Notes: a model not told the origin generated them from the sequence alone. Positions 24,043-37,690 are shown, counted from the stretch's first letter. The stretch: DNA of 64,000 bases from Crossaster papposus (GCA_037893245.1 JBAIAA010001107.1:124001-188000); one strand, 5' to 3'. Numbers and translations: made by a program.

Positions 24043-27000
24043 TTCTTATGCACACTTCTTTCCCTTTACATATTTCTTATGCACACTTCTTTCCCTTTAC
24101 ATATTTCTTATGCACACTTCTTTCCCTTTACATATTTCTTATGCACACTTCTTTCCCTTTACATATTTCTTATGCACACTTCTTTCCCTTTACATATTTC
24201 TTATGCACACTTCTTTCCCTTTACATATTTCTTATGCACACTTCTTTCCCTTTACATATTTCTTATGCACACTTCTTTCCCTTTACATATTTCTTATGCA
24301 CACTTCTTTCCCTTTACATATTTCTTATGCACACTTCTTTCCCTTTACATATTTCTTATGCACACTTCTTTCCCTTTACATATTTCTTATGCACACTTCT
24401 TTCCCTTTACATATTTCTTATGCACACTTCTTTCCCTTTACATATTTCTTATGCACACTTCTTTCCCTTTACATATTTCTTATGCACACTTCTTTCCCTT
24501 TACATATTTCTTATGCACACTTCTTTCCCTTTACATATTTCTTATGCACACTTCTTTCCCTTTACATATTTCTTATGCACACTTCTTTCCCTTTACATAT
24601 TTCTTATGCACACTTCTTTCCCTTTACATATTTCTTATGCACACTTCTTTCCCTTTACATATTTCTTATGCACACTTCTTTCCCTTTACATATTTCTTAT
24701 GCACACTTCTTTCCCTTTACATATTTCTTATGCACACTTCTTTCCCTTTACATATTTCTTATGCACACTTCTTTCCCTTTACATATTTCTTATGCACACT
24801 TCTTTCCCTTTACATATTTCTTATGCACACTTCTTTCCCTTTACATATTTCTTATGCACACTTCTTTCCCTTTACATATTTCTTATGCACACTTCTTTCC
24901 CTTTACATATTTCTTATGCACACTTCTTTCCCTTTACATATTTCTTATGCACACTTCTTTCCCTTTACATATTTCTTATGCACACTTCTTTCCCTTTACA
25001 TATTTCTTATGCACACTTCTTTCCCTTTACATATTTCTTATGCACACTTCTTTCCCTTTACATATTTCTTATGCACACTTCTTTCCCTTTACATATTTCT
25101 TATGCACACTTCTTTCCCTTTACATATTTCTTATGCACACTTCTTTCCCTTTACATATTTCTTATGCACACTTCTTTCCCTTTACATATTTCTTATGCAC
25201 ACTTCTTTCCCTTTACATATTTCTTATGCACACTTCTTTCCCTTTACATATTTCTTATGCACACTTCTTTCCCTTTACATATTTCTTATGCACACTTCTT
25301 TCCCTTTACATATTTCTTATGCACACTTCTTTCCCTTTACATATTTCTTATGCACACTTCTTTCCCTTTACATATTTCTTATGCACACTTCTTTCCCTTT
25401 ACATATTTCTTATGCACACTTCTTTCCCTTTACATATTTCTTATGCACACTTCTTTCCCTTTACATATTTCTTATGCACACTTCTTTCCCTTTACATATT
25501 TCTTATGCACACTTCTTTCCCTTTACATATTTCTTATGCACACTTCTTTCCCTTTACATATTTCTTATGCACACTTCTTTCCCTTTACATATTTCTTATG
25601 CACACTTCTTTCCCTTTACATATTTCTTATGCACACTTCTTTCCCTTTACATATTTCTTATGCACACTTCTTTCCCTTTACATATTTCTTATGCACACTT
25701 CTTTCCCTTTACATATTTCTTATGCACACTTCTTTCCCTTTACATATTTCTTATGCACACTTCTTTCCCTTTACATATTTCTTATGCACACTTCTTTCCC
25801 TTTACATATTTCTTATGCACACTTCTTTCCCTTTACATATTTCTTATGCACACTTCTTTCCCTTTACATATTTCTTATGCACACTTCTTTCCCTTTACAT
25901 ATTTCTTATGCACACTTCTTTCCCTTTACATATTTCTTATGCACACTTCTTTCCCTTTACATATTTCTTATGCACACTTCTTTCCCTTTACATATTTCTT
26001 ATGCACACTTCTTTCCCTTTACATATTTCTTATGCACACTTCTTTCCCTTTACATATTTCTTATGCACACTTCTTTCCCTTTACATATTTCTTATGCACA
26101 CTTCTTTCCCTTTACATATTTCTTATGCACACTTCTTTCCCTTTACATATTTCTTATGCACACTTCTTTCCCTTTACATATTTCTTATGCACACTTCTTT
26201 CCCTTTACATATTTCTTATGCACACTTCTTTCCCTTTACATATTTCTTATGCACACTTCTTTCCCTTTACATATTTCTTATGCACACTTCTTTCCCTTTA
26301 CATATTTCTTATGCACACTTCTTTCCCTTTACATATTTCTTATGCACACTTCTTTCCCTTTACATATTTCTTATGCACACTTCTTTCCCTTTACATATTT
26401 CTTATGCACACTTCTTTCCCTTTACATATTTCTTATGCACACTTCTTTCCCTTTACATATTTCTTATGCACACTTCTTTCCCTTTACATATTTCTTATGC
26501 ACACTTCTTTCCCTTTACATATTTCTTATGCACACTTCTTTCCCTTTACATATTTCTTATGCACACTTCTTTCCCTTTACATATTTCTTATGCACACTTC
26601 TTTCCCTTTACATATTTCTTATGCACACTTCTTTCCCTTTACATATTTCTTATGCACACTTCTTTCCCTTTACATATTTCTTATGCACACTTCTTTCCCT
26701 TTACATATTTCTTATGCACACTTCTTTCCCTTTACATATTTCTTATGCACACTTCTTTCCCTTTACATATTTCTTATGCACACTTCTTTCCCTTTACATA
26801 TTTCTTATGCACACTTCTTTCCCTTTACATATTTCTTATGCACACTTCTTTCCCTTTACATATTTCTTATGCACACTTCTTTCCCTTTACATATTTCTTA
26901 TGCACACTTCTTTCCCTTTACATATTTCTTATGCACACTTCTTTCCCTTTACATATTTCTTATGCACACTTCTTTCCCTTTACATATTTCTTATGCACAC

Positions 27001-27888
27001 TTCTTTCCCTTTACATATTTCTTATGCACACTTCTTTCCCTTTACATATTTCTTATGCACACTTCTTTCCCTTTACATATTTCTTATGCACACTTCTTTC
27101 CCTTTACATATTTCTTATGCACACTTCTTTCCCTTTACATATTTCTTATGCACACTTCTTTCCCTTTACATATTTCTTATGCACACTTCTTTCCCTTTAC
27201 ATATTTCTTATGCACACTTCTTTCCCTTTACATATTTCTTATGCACACTTCTTTCCCTTTACATATTTCTTATGCACACTTCTTTCCCTTTACATATTTC
27301 TTATGCACACTTCTTTCCCTTTACATATTTCTTATGCACACTTCTTTCCCTTTACATATTTCTTATGCACACTTCTTTCCCTTTACATATTTCTTATGCA
27401 CACTTCTTTCCCTTTACATATTTCTTATGCACACTTCTTTCCCTTTACATATTTCTTATGCACACTTCTTTCCCTTTACATATTTCTTATGCACACTTCT
27501 TTCCCTTTACATATTTCTTATGCACACTTCTTTCCCTTTACATATTTCTTATGCACACTTCTTTCCCTTTACATATTTCTTATGCACACTTCTTTCCCTT
27601 TACATATTTCTTATGCACACTTCTTTCCCTTTACATATTTCTTATGCACACTTCTTTCCCTTTACATATTTCTTATGCACACTTCTTTCCCTTTACATAT
27701 TTCTTATGCACACTTCTTTCCCTTTACATATTTCTTATGCACACTTCTTTCCCTTTACATATTTCTTATGCACACTTCTTTCCCTTTACATATTTCTTAT
27801 GCACACTTCTTTCCCTTTACATATTTCTTATGCACACTTCTTTCCCTTTACATATTTCTTATGCACACTTCTTTCCCTTTACATATTT

Positions 27889-27918
27889 AACTCGAGGCTT
27901 GTTCCACTTACTGTATTT
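27889..27918 (+). repeat. Degenerate 30-bp insert, type-A-like
   Basis: It begins AACTCGAGG, continues CTTGTTCCAC and ends TTACTGTATTT. CTCGAG is kept, one G is lost, and the CATCATGTG dyad is scrambled. The GTTCC core suggests type A. It looks like a poorly called copy of the insert and resembles the damaged inserts of the noisy segment. Confidence 0.85.
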
Positions 27919-30900
27919 CTTATGCACACTTCTTTCCCTTTACATATTTCTTATGCACACTTCTTTCCCTTTACATATTTCTTATGCACACTTCTTTCCC
28001 TTTACATATTTCTTATGCACACTTCTTTCCCTTTACATATTTCTTATGCACACTTCTTTCCCTTTACATATTTCTTATGCACACTTCTTTCCCTTTACAT
28101 ATTTCTTATGCACACTTCTTTCCCTTTACATATTTCTTATGCACACTTCTTTCCCTTTACATATTTCTTATGCACACTTCTTTCCCTTTACATATTTCTT
28201 ATGCACACTTCTTTCCCTTTACATATTTCTTATGCACACTTCTTTCCCTTTACATATTTCTTATGCACACTTCTTTCCCTTTACATATTTCTTATGCACA
28301 CTTCTTTCCCTTTACATATTTCTTATGCACACTTCTTTCCCTTTACATATTTCTTATGCACACTTCTTTCCCTTTACATATTTCTTATGCACACTTCTTT
28401 CCCTTTACATATTTCTTATGCACACTTCTTTCCCTTTACATATTTCTTATGCACACTTCTTTCCCTTTACATATTTCTTATGCACACTTCTTTCCCTTTA
28501 CATATTTCTTATGCACACTTCTTTCCCTTTACATATTTCTTATGCACACTTCTTTCCCTTTACATATTTCTTATGCACACTTCTTTCCCTTTACATATTT
28601 CTTATGCACACTTCTTTCCCTTTACATATTTCTTATGCACACTTCTTTCCCTTTACATATTTCTTATGCACACTTCTTTCCCTTTACATATTTCTTATGC
28701 ACACTTCTTTCCCTTTACATATTTCTTATGCACACTTCTTTCCCTTTACATATTTCTTATGCACACTTCTTTCCCTTTACATATTTCTTATGCACACTTC
28801 TTTCCCTTTACATATTTCTTATGCACACTTCTTTCCCTTTACATATTTCTTATGCACACTTCTTTCCCTTTACATATTTCTTATGCACACTTCTTTCCCT
28901 TTACATATTTCTTATGCACACTTCTTTCCCTTTACATATTTCTTATGCACACTTCTTTCCCTTTACATATTTCTTATGCACACTTCTTTCCCTTTACATA
29001 TTTCTTATGCACACTTCTTTCCCTTTACATATTTCTTATGCACACTTCTTTCCCTTTACATATTTCTTATGCACACTTCTTTCCCTTTACATATTTCTTA
29101 TGCACACTTCTTTCCCTTTACATATTTCTTATGCACACTTCTTTCCCTTTACATATTTCTTATGCACACTTCTTTCCCTTTACATATTTCTTATGCACAC
29201 TTCTTTCCCTTTACATATTTCTTATGCACACTTCTTTCCCTTTACATATTTCTTATGCACACTTCTTTCCCTTTACATATTTCTTATGCACACTTCTTTC
29301 CCTTTACATATTTCTTATGCACACTTCTTTCCCTTTACATATTTCTTATGCACACTTCTTTCCCTTTACATATTTCTTATGCACACTTCTTTCCCTTTAC
29401 ATATTTCTTATGCACACTTCTTTCCCTTTACATATTTCTTATGCACACTTCTTTCCCTTTACATATTTCTTATGCACACTTCTTTCCCTTTACATATTTC
29501 TTATGCACACTTCTTTCCCTTTACATATTTCTTATGCACACTTCTTTCCCTTTACATATTTCTTATGCACACTTCTTTCCCTTTACATATTTCTTATGCA
29601 CACTTCTTTCCCTTTACATATTTCTTATGCACACTTCTTTCCCTTTACATATTTCTTATGCACACTTCTTTCCCTTTACATATTTCTTATGCACACTTCT
29701 TTCCCTTTACATATTTCTTATGCACACTTCTTTCCCTTTACATATTTCTTATGCACACTTCTTTCCCTTTACATATTTCTTATGCACACTTCTTTCCCTT
29801 TACATATTTCTTATGCACACTTCTTTCCCTTTACATATTTCTTATGCACACTTCTTTCCCTTTACATATTTCTTATGCACACTTCTTTCCCTTTACATAT
29901 TTCTTATGCACACTTCTTTCCCTTTACATATTTCTTATGCACACTTCTTTCCCTTTACATATTTCTTATGCACACTTCTTTCCCTTTACATATTTCTTAT
30001 GCACACTTCTTTCCCTTTACATATTTCTTATGCACACTTCTTTCCCTTTACATATTTCTTATGCACACTTCTTTCCCTTTACATATTTCTTATGCACACT
30101 TCTTTCCCTTTACATATTTCTTATGCACACTTCTTTCCCTTTACATATTTCTTATGCACACTTCTTTCCCTTTACATATTTCTTATGGCACACTTCTTTC
30201 CCTTTACATATTTCTGCACACTTCCTTTTCCCTTTACTATTTCTTATGCACACTTCTTCCTTACATATTTCTTATGCACACTCTTTCCCCTTTACATATT
30301 TCTTTATGCACACTTCTTACCCTTTACATATTTCTTATGCACACTTCTTCCCTTACATATTTCTTATGCCACACTTCTTTCCCTTTACATGATTTCTTAT
30401 GCACACTTCTTTCCCTTTACATATTTCTATGCACACTTCTTTCCCTTTACATATTTCTTATGCACACTTCTTTCCCTTTACATATTTCTTATGCACACTT
30501 CTTTCCCTTTACATATTTCTTATGCACACTTCTTTCCCTTTACATATTTCTTATGCACACTTCTTTCCCCTTTACATATTTCTTATGCACACTTCTTTCC
30601 CCTTTACATATTTCTTATGCACACTTCTTTCCCTTTACATATTTCTTATCGCACACTTCTTTCCCTTTACATATTTCTTATGCACACTTCTTTCCCTTTA
30701 CATATTCTTATGCACGACTTCTTTCCCTTTACATATTTCTTATGCACACACTTCTTGTCCCTTTACATATTTCTTATGCACACTTCTTTCCCTTTACATA
30801 TTTCTTATGCACACTTCTTTCCCTTTACATATTCTTATGCACACTCTTTCCTTACTATCTTTCTTATGCACACTTCTTTTCCCTTTACATATTTCTTATG

Positions 30901-31676
30901 CACACTTCTTTCCCTTTACATATTTCTTATGCACACTTCTTTCCCTTTACATATTTCTTATGCACACTTCTTTCCTTTACATATTTCTTATGCACACTTC
31001 TTTCCCTTTACATATTTCTTATGCACACTTCTTTCCCTTTACATATTTCTGATGCACACTTCTTGTCCCTTTTACATATTTCTTATGCCACACTTCTTTC
31101 CCTTTACATATTTCTTATGCACACTTCTTTCCCTTTACATCTTTCTTATGCACACTTCTTTCCCTTTACATATTTCTTATGCACACCTTCTTTCCCTTTA
31201 CATATTTCTTATGCACACTTCTTTCCCTTTACATATTTCTTATGCACACTTCTTTCCCTTTACTTATTTCTTATGGCACACTTCTTTCGCTTTACATATT
31301 TCTTATGCACACTTCTTTCCCTTTACATATTTCTTATGCACACTTCTTTCCCTTTACATATTTCTTATGCACACTTCTTTCCCTTTACATATTTCTTATG
31401 CACACTTCTTTCCCTTTACATATTTCTTATGCACCACTTTCTTTCCCTTTACATATTTCTTATGCACACTTCTTTCCCTTTACCATATTTCTATGCACAC
31501 TTCTTTCCCTTTACATATTTTCTTATGCACACTTCCTTTCCCTTTACATATTTCTTATGCACACTTCTTTCCTTTACATATTTCTTATGCACACTTCTTT
31601 CCCTTTACATATTTCTTATGCACACTTCTTTCCCTTTACATATTTCTTATGCACACTTCTCCCGTTTACATATTTA

Positions 31677-31702
31677 AGCTCACTTGTCCCTACATATTTT
31701 CT
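31677..31702 (+). repeat. Garbled insert in the noisy segment
   Basis: After CATATTT the sequence reads AAGCTCACTTGTCCCTACAT before CTTATGCAC returns. CTTGTCCC-ACAT agrees better with type B than type A. Confidence 0.6.
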
Positions 31703-32026
31703 TATGCACACTTCTTTCCCTTTTACATATTTCTTATGCACACTTCTTTCCCTTTACATATTTCTTATGCACACTTCTTCCTTACATATTCTTATGCACA
31801 CTTCTTTCCCTTTACATATTTCTTATGCACACTTCTTTCCCTTTACATATTTCTTATGCACACTTCTTTCCCTTTACATATTTCTTATGCACACTTCTTT
31901 CCCTTTACATATTTCTTATGCACACTTCTTTCCCTTTACATATTTCTTATGCACACTTTCTTTCCCTTTACATATTTCTTATGCACACTTCTTTCCCTCT
32001 TACATATTTCTTATGCACACTTCTTT

Positions 32027-32049
32027 CGGCGGCTTTGACGATATGTGTC
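32027..32049 (+). repeat. Garbled insert-like segment (GGCGGCTTTGACGATATGTG)
   Basis: A 20-odd-base GC-richer stretch interrupts a monomer after CTTCTTTC and is followed by CTTATGCAC. It can be aligned loosely to the type-B insert (GGGCTT, GACAT, ATGTGT), so a miscalled insert is the simplest reading. A short foreign sequence cannot be excluded. Confidence 0.45.
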
Positions 32050-33073
32050 TTATGCACACTTCTTTCCCTTTACATATTCTGATGCACACTTCTTTCCCTT
32101 TACATTTTCTTATGCACACTTCTTTCCCCTTTACATATTCTTATGCACACTCTTTCCCTTTACATCATTTCTTATGCACACTTCTTTCCCTTTACATATT
32201 TCTTATGCACACTTCTTTCCCTTTACATATTTCTTATGCACACTTCTTTCCCTTTACATATTTCTTATGCACACTTCTTCCCTTTACATATTTCTTATGC
32301 ACACTTCTTTCCCTGTACATATTTCTTATGCACACTTCTTTCCCTTTACATATTTCTTATGCACACTTCTTTCCCTTACATATTTCTTATTGCACACTTC
32401 CTTTCCCTTTACATATTTCTGATGCACACTTCTTCCCTTTACATATTTCTTATGCACACTTCTTTCCCTTTACATATTTCTTATGCACACTTCTTTTCCC
32501 TTTACATATTTCTTATGCACACTTCTTTCCCTTTACATATTTCTTATGCACACTTCCTTTCCTTTACATATTTTCTTATGCACACTTCTTTCCTTTACTA
32601 TATTTCTTATGCACACTTCTTTCCCTTTACATATTTCTTATGCACACTTCTTTCCCTTTACATATTTCTTATGCACACTCTTTCCCTTTTACATATTTCT
32701 TATGCACACTTCTTTCCCTTTACATATTTCTTATGCACACTTCTTTCCCCTTTACATATTTCTTATGCACACTTCTTTCCCCTTTACATATTTTCTTATG
32801 CACACTTCTTTCCCTTTACATATTTCTTATGCACACTTCTTTCCCTTTTACATATTTCTTATGCACACTTCTTCCCTTACATATTTCTTATGCACACTTC
32901 TTTCCCTTTACATATTTCTTATGCACACTTCTTTCCCTTTACATATTTCTTTTTGCACACTTCTTCCTCTTTACATATTCTTATGCACACTTCTTTCCCT
33001 TTACATATTTCTTATGCACACTTCTTTCCCCTTTTATTATTTCTTATGCACACTTCTTCCCCTTTTACATATT

Positions 33074-33106
33074 AACTCGAGGCTTGTCCCGACATCAGTG
33101 TTATTT
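33074..33106 (+). repeat. Insert, type B, with indels
   Basis: AACTCGAGGC, TTGTCCCGACATCA and GTGTTATTT are readable. The GTCCCGACATC core is diagnostic of type B. Missing bases (one G, one T) fit the local error pattern. Confidence 0.8.
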
Positions 33107-34384
33107 CTTATGCACACTTCTTTCCCTTTACATATTTCTTAGGTGCACACTTCTTTCCTTTACATATTTCTTATGCACACTTCTTTCCCTTTACATATTT
33201 CTTATGCACACTTCTTTCCCTTTACATATTTCTTATGCACACTTCTTTCCCTTTACATATTTCTTATGCACACTTCTTTCCCTTTACATATTTCTTATGC
33301 ACACTTCTTTCCCTTTACATATTTCTTATGCACACTTCTTTCCTTTACATATTTTTATGCACACTTCTTTCCCTTTACATATTTATTATGCACACTTCTT
33401 TCCTTTACATATTTCTTATGCACACTTCTTCCCCTTTTACATATTTCCTGAGGGTGGCACGACTTCTTTCCTTTACATCTTTCTTATGCACACCTTCTTT
33501 CCTTTACATATTTCTTATGCACCACTTCTTTCCCTTTACATATTTCTTATGCACACTTCTCTTCCCTTTACATATTTCTTATGCACACTTCTTTCCCTTT
33601 ACATATTTCTTATGCACACTTCTTTCCCTTTACATATTCTTATGCACACTTCTTTCCCTTTACATATTTCTTATGCACACTTCTTTCCCGTTTACATATT
33701 TCTTATGCACACTTCTTTCCCTTTACATATTTCTTATGCACACTTCTTTCCCTTTACATATTCTTATGCACACTTCTTTCCCTTTACATATTTCTTATGC
33801 ACACTTCTTTCCCTTAACAATTTCTTATGCACACTTCTTTCCCTTTACATATTTCTTATGCACACTTCACTTTCCTTTACATATTTCTTATGCACACTTC
33901 TTTCCTTTACATATTTCTTATGCACACTTCTTTCCCTTTACATATTTCTTATGCACACTTCTTTCCCTTTACATATTTCTTATGCACACTTCTTTCCCCT
34001 TTACATATTTCTTATGCACACTTCTTTCCCTTTACATATTTCTTATGCACACTTCTTTCCCTTTACATATTTATTATGCACACTTCTTTCCCTTTACATA
34101 TTCTTATGCACACTTCTTTCCCTTTACATATTTCTTATGCACACTTCTTTCCACTTTACATATTTCTTATGCACACTTCTTTCCCTTTACATATTTCTTA
34201 TGCACACTTCTTTCCCCTTTACATATTTCTTATGCACACTTCTTTCCCTTTAACATATTTCTTATGCACACTTCTTTCTCTTTACATATTTCTTATGCAC
34301 ACTTCTTTCCCTTTACATATTTCTTATGCACACTTCTTTCCCTTTATTATTTCTTATGCACACTTCTTTCCCCTTTACATATTT

Positions 34385-34416
34385 AACTCTAGCTTGTCAC
34401 TACATCATGTGTTATT
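34385..34416 (+). repeat. Insert, probably type B, with indels
   Basis: It reads AACTCTAGCTTGTCAC then TACATCATGTGTTATTT. CTCGAG is degraded to CTCTAG, and CTTGTC-ACATC is closer to type B. Confidence 0.7.
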
Positions 34417-34984
34417 TCTTATGCACACTTCTTTCCCCTTTAACATATTTTCCTTATGCACACTTCTTTCCCTTTACATATTTCTTATGCACACTTCTTC
34501 CCTTTACAATATTTCTTATGCACACTTCTTTCCCTTTACATATTTCTTATGCACACTTCTTTCCTTTACAATATTCTTATCACACTTCTTTCCCTTTACA
34601 TATTTCTTATGCACAACTTCTTTTCCCTTTACATATTTCTTATGCACACTTCTTTCCCTTTACATATTATTATGCACACTTCTTTCCCTTTACATATTTC
34701 TTATGCCACACCTTCTTTCCCTTTACATATTTCTTATGCACACTTCTTTCCCTTTACGAAGGTATTTCTTATGCACACTTCTTTCCCTTTACATATTTCT
34801 TATGCACACTTCATTCCCTTTACATATTTCTTATGCACACTTTCTTTCCCTTTAACATATTTCTTATGCACACTTCTTTCTCTTTACCATATTTCTTATG
34901 CACACTTCTTCCCTTACATATTTCTTATGCACACTTCTTTCCCTTTAATTATTTCTTATGCACACTTCTTACCCTTTACATATT

Positions 34985-35020
34985 TAAACTCGGAGGGCTT
35001 TCCCTACATCATTTATTCTA
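34985..35020 (+). repeat. Insert, type uncertain, with indels
   Basis: It reads AAACTCGGAGGGCTTT, then CCCTACATCATTTATT. It is the last damaged insert before clean sequence resumes near 35050. Confidence 0.65.
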
Positions 35021-35541
35021 TGCACACTTCTTTCCCTTTACATATTCTTATGCACACTTCTTTCCCTTTACATATTTCTTATGCACACTTCTTTCCCTTT
35101 ACATATTTCTTATGCACACTTCTTTCCCTTTACATATTTCTTATGCACACTTCTTTCCCTTTACATATTTCTTATGCACACTTCTTTCCCTTTACATATT
35201 TCTTATGCACACTTCTTTCCCTTTACATATTTCTTATGCACACTTCTTTCCCTTTACATATTTATTATGCACACTTCTTTCCCTTTACATATTTCTTATG
35301 CACACTTCTTTCCCTTTACATATTTCTTATGCACACTTCTTTCCCTTTACATATTTCTTATGCACACTTCTTTCCCTTTACATATTTCTTATGCACACTT
35401 CTTTCCCTTTACATATTTCTTATGCACACTTCTTTCCCTTTACATATTTCTTATGCACACTTCTTTCCCTTTACATATTTCTTATGCACACTTCTTTCCC
35501 TTTATTATTTCTTATGCACACTTCTTTCCCTTTACATATTT

Positions 35542-35577
35542 AACTCGAGGGCTTGTCCCGACATCATGTGTTTATTT
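35542..35577 (+). repeat. 36-bp insert, type B (reference copy)
   Basis: AACTCGAGGGCTTG is followed by TCCCGACATCATG and TGTTTATTT. It carries two CpGs (CTCGAG and CCCGAC). The outer base pair of the type-A dyad is lost. A 30-bp CTTTATTATTTC monomer starts the approach near 35501. The next insert lies 438 bp on, which is 36 + 13 x 31 - 1. Confidence 0.95.
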
Positions 35578-35979
35578 CTTATGCACACTTCTTTCCCTTT
35601 ACATATTTCTTATGCACACTTCTTTCCCTTTACATATTTCTTATGCACACTTCTTTCCCTTTACATATTTCTTATGCACACTTCTTTCCCTTTACATATT
35701 TCTTATGCACACTTCTTTCCCTTTACATATTTCTTATGCACACTTCTTTCCCTTTACATATTTCTTATGCACACTTCTTTCCCTTTACATATTTCTTATG
35801 CACACTTCTTTCCCTTTACATATTTCTTATGCACACTTCTTTCCCTTTACATATTTCTTATGCACACTTCTTTCTCTTTACATATTTCTTATGCACACTT
35901 CTTTCCCTTTACATATTTCTTATGCACACTTCTTTCCCTTTATTATTTCTTATGCACACTTCTTTCCCTTTACATATTT

Positions 35980-36015
35980 AACTCGAGGGCTTGTCCCGAC
36001 ATCATGTGTTTATTT
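35980..36015 (+). repeat. 36-bp insert, type B
   Basis: A 30-bp monomer precedes it. A TTTCTCTTTAC variant lies three monomers before that. The spacing to the next insert is 562 bp (17 monomers, one of 30 bp). Confidence 0.95.
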
Positions 36016-36541
36016 CTTATGCACACTTCTTTCCCTTTACATATTTCTTATGCACACTTCTTTCCCTTTACATATTTCTTATGCACACTTCTTTCCCTTT
36101 ACATATTTCTTATGCACACTTCTTTCCCTTTACATATTTCTTATGCACACTTCTTTCCCTTTACATATTTCTTATGCACACTTCTTTCCCTTTACATATT
36201 TCTTATGCACACTTCTTTCCCTTTACATATTTCTTATGCACACTTCTTTCCCTTTACATATTTATTATGCACACTTCTTTCCCTTTACATATTTCTTATG
36301 CACACTTCTTTCCCTTTACATATTTCTTATGCACACTTCTTTCCCTTTACATATTTCTTATGCACACTTCTTTCCCTTTACATATTTCTTATGCACACTT
36401 CTTTCCCTTTACATATTTCTTATGCACACTTCTTTCCCTTTACATATTTCTTATGCACACTTCTTTCCCTTTACATATTTCTTATGCACACTTCTTTCCC
36501 TTTATTATTTCTTATGCACACTTCTTTCCCTTTACATATTT

Positions 36542-37690
36542 AACTCGAGGGCTTGTCCCGACATCATGTGTTTATTTCTTATGCACACTTCTTTCCCTTT
36601 ACATATTTCTTATGCACACTTCTTTCCCTTTACATATTTCTTATGCACACTTCTTTCCCTTTACATATTTCTTATGCACACTTCTTTCCCTTTACATATT
36701 TCTTATGCACACTTCTTTCCCTTTACATATTTCTTATGCACACTTCTTTCCCTTTACATATTTCTTATGCACACTTCTTTCCCTTTACATATTTCTTATG
36801 CACACTTCTTTCCATTTACATATTTCTTATGCACACTTCTTTCCCTTTACATATTTCTTATGCACACTTCTTTCCCTTTACATATTTCTTATGCACACTT
36901 CTTTCCCTTTACATATTTCTTATGCACACTTCTTTCCCTTTACATATTTCTTATGCACACTTCTTTCCCTTTACATATTTCTTATGCACACTTCCTTTCC
37001 TTTACATATTTCTTATGCACACTTCTTTCCTTTACATATTTCTTATGCACACTTCTTTCCCTTTACATATTTCTTATGCACACTTCTTTCCCTTTACATA
37101 TTTCTTATGCACACTTCTTTCCCTTTACATATTTCTTATGCACACTTCTTTCCCTTTACATATTTCTTATGCACACTTCTTTCCCTTTACATATTTATTA
37201 TGCACACTTCTTTCCCTTTACATATTTCTTATGCACACTTCTTTCCCTTTACATATTTCTTATGCACACTTCTTTCCCTTTACATATTTCTTATGCACAC
37301 TTCTTTCCCTTTACATATTTCTTATGCACACTTCTTTCCCTTTATTATTTCTTATGCACACTTCTTTCCCTTTACATATTTCTTATGCACACTTCTTTCC
37401 CTTTACATATTTCTTATGCACACTTCTTTCCCTGTACATATTTCTTATGCACACTTCTTTCCCTTTACATATTTCTTATGCACACTTCTTTCCCTTTACA
37501 TATTTCTTATGCACACTTCTTTCCCTTTACATATTTCTTATGCACACTTCTTTCCCTTTACATATTTCTTATGCACACTTCTTTCTCTTTACATATTTCT
37601 TATGCACACTTCTTTCCCTTTACATATTTCTTATGCACACTTCTTTCCCTTTATTATTTCTTATGCACACTTCTTTCCCTTTACATATTT
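36542..37690 (+). repeat. 1,149-bp higher-order repeat, copy 1
   Basis: It opens with a type-B insert (36542-36577). Markers follow: TTCCATTTAC (36814), CTTCCTTTCC then CTTTCCTTTAC (about 36988-37030), TTTATTATG near 37197, a 30-bp monomer at 37341 without an insert after it, CCCTGTACAT near 37433, TTTCTCTTTAC near 37585, and a second 30-bp monomer before the next insert. Length is 36 + 36 x 31 - 3, the -3 coming from three shortened monomers. Confidence 0.92.
37382..37383 (+). other. Empty insert site 1
   Basis: A 30-bp CTTTATTATTTC monomer at 37341 is followed by one normal monomer, the exact approach seen before type-B inserts. Where an insert should begin (41 bp on), CATATTT joins CTTATGCAC directly. 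Either the insert was cleanly lost here or this is the pre-insert state. Confidence 0.7.

Larger units (their letters stand above)
20467..30186 (+). repeat. Uniform block 1: about 310 consensus monomers
   Basis: Over 9.7 kb I find no substitution in any monomer. The continuous forward frames across this block all read the same consensus cycle. The only departures are a 5-bp insertion at 22552-22556 and one degenerate insert at 27889-27918. Nothing else is present in this stretch. The contrast with the flanking domains, where variants appear every few monomers, is extreme. Very recent amplification is possible; consensus collapse during assembly is at least as likely because the block runs straight into an indel-rich segment. 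Confidence 0.9.
30187..35050 (+). repeat. Indel-rich (noisy) satellite segment
   Basis: The monomer order continues but nearly every few copies carry a one-base indel, mostly at homopolymers: CTTATGGCAC, TTCCCCTTT, TTTCCTTTAC, CTTTTCCC, TATTCTTATG. Individual errors are not shared between copies, unlike true variants elsewhere in the window. Edges are sharp: perfect monomers end at 30186 and resume just after 35050. This is the signature of low-coverage or unpolished long-read consensus. No gene is visible. Coordinates and insert sequences here should be treated as approximate. Confidence 0.88.

Noticed and set aside
20233..32038. Very long forward open frames (over 3,800 codons), and dozens of similar ones across the window
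   Set aside because: The monomer has no + strand stop in any frame, so openness carries no information. The frames shift without penalty at 30- and 32-bp monomers, at the 5-bp insertion and throughout the indel-rich segment. Most starts are the TTG inside each insert and most stops the TAA at each insert's left edge, so they track inserts, not genes.
32027..32049. Foreign sequence (GGCGGCTTTGACGATATGTG) inserted in the satellite
   Set aside because: It is short, sits in the error-rich segment and can be loosely aligned to a type-B insert, so a miscalled insert is simpler. Kept as a low-confidence feature.
33441..33470. Possible additional insert (TTCCTGAGGGTGGCACGAC)
   Set aside because: It aligns better to a corrupted CTTATGCACAC monomer than to either insert type and lacks any part of the CATCATGTG dyad.
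30187..35050. Ancient, mutationally decayed satellite
   Set aside because: Changes are mostly single-base homopolymer indels unique to each copy, with sharp edges against perfect monomers. True divergence elsewhere in the window is by substitutions shared among duplicated copies.
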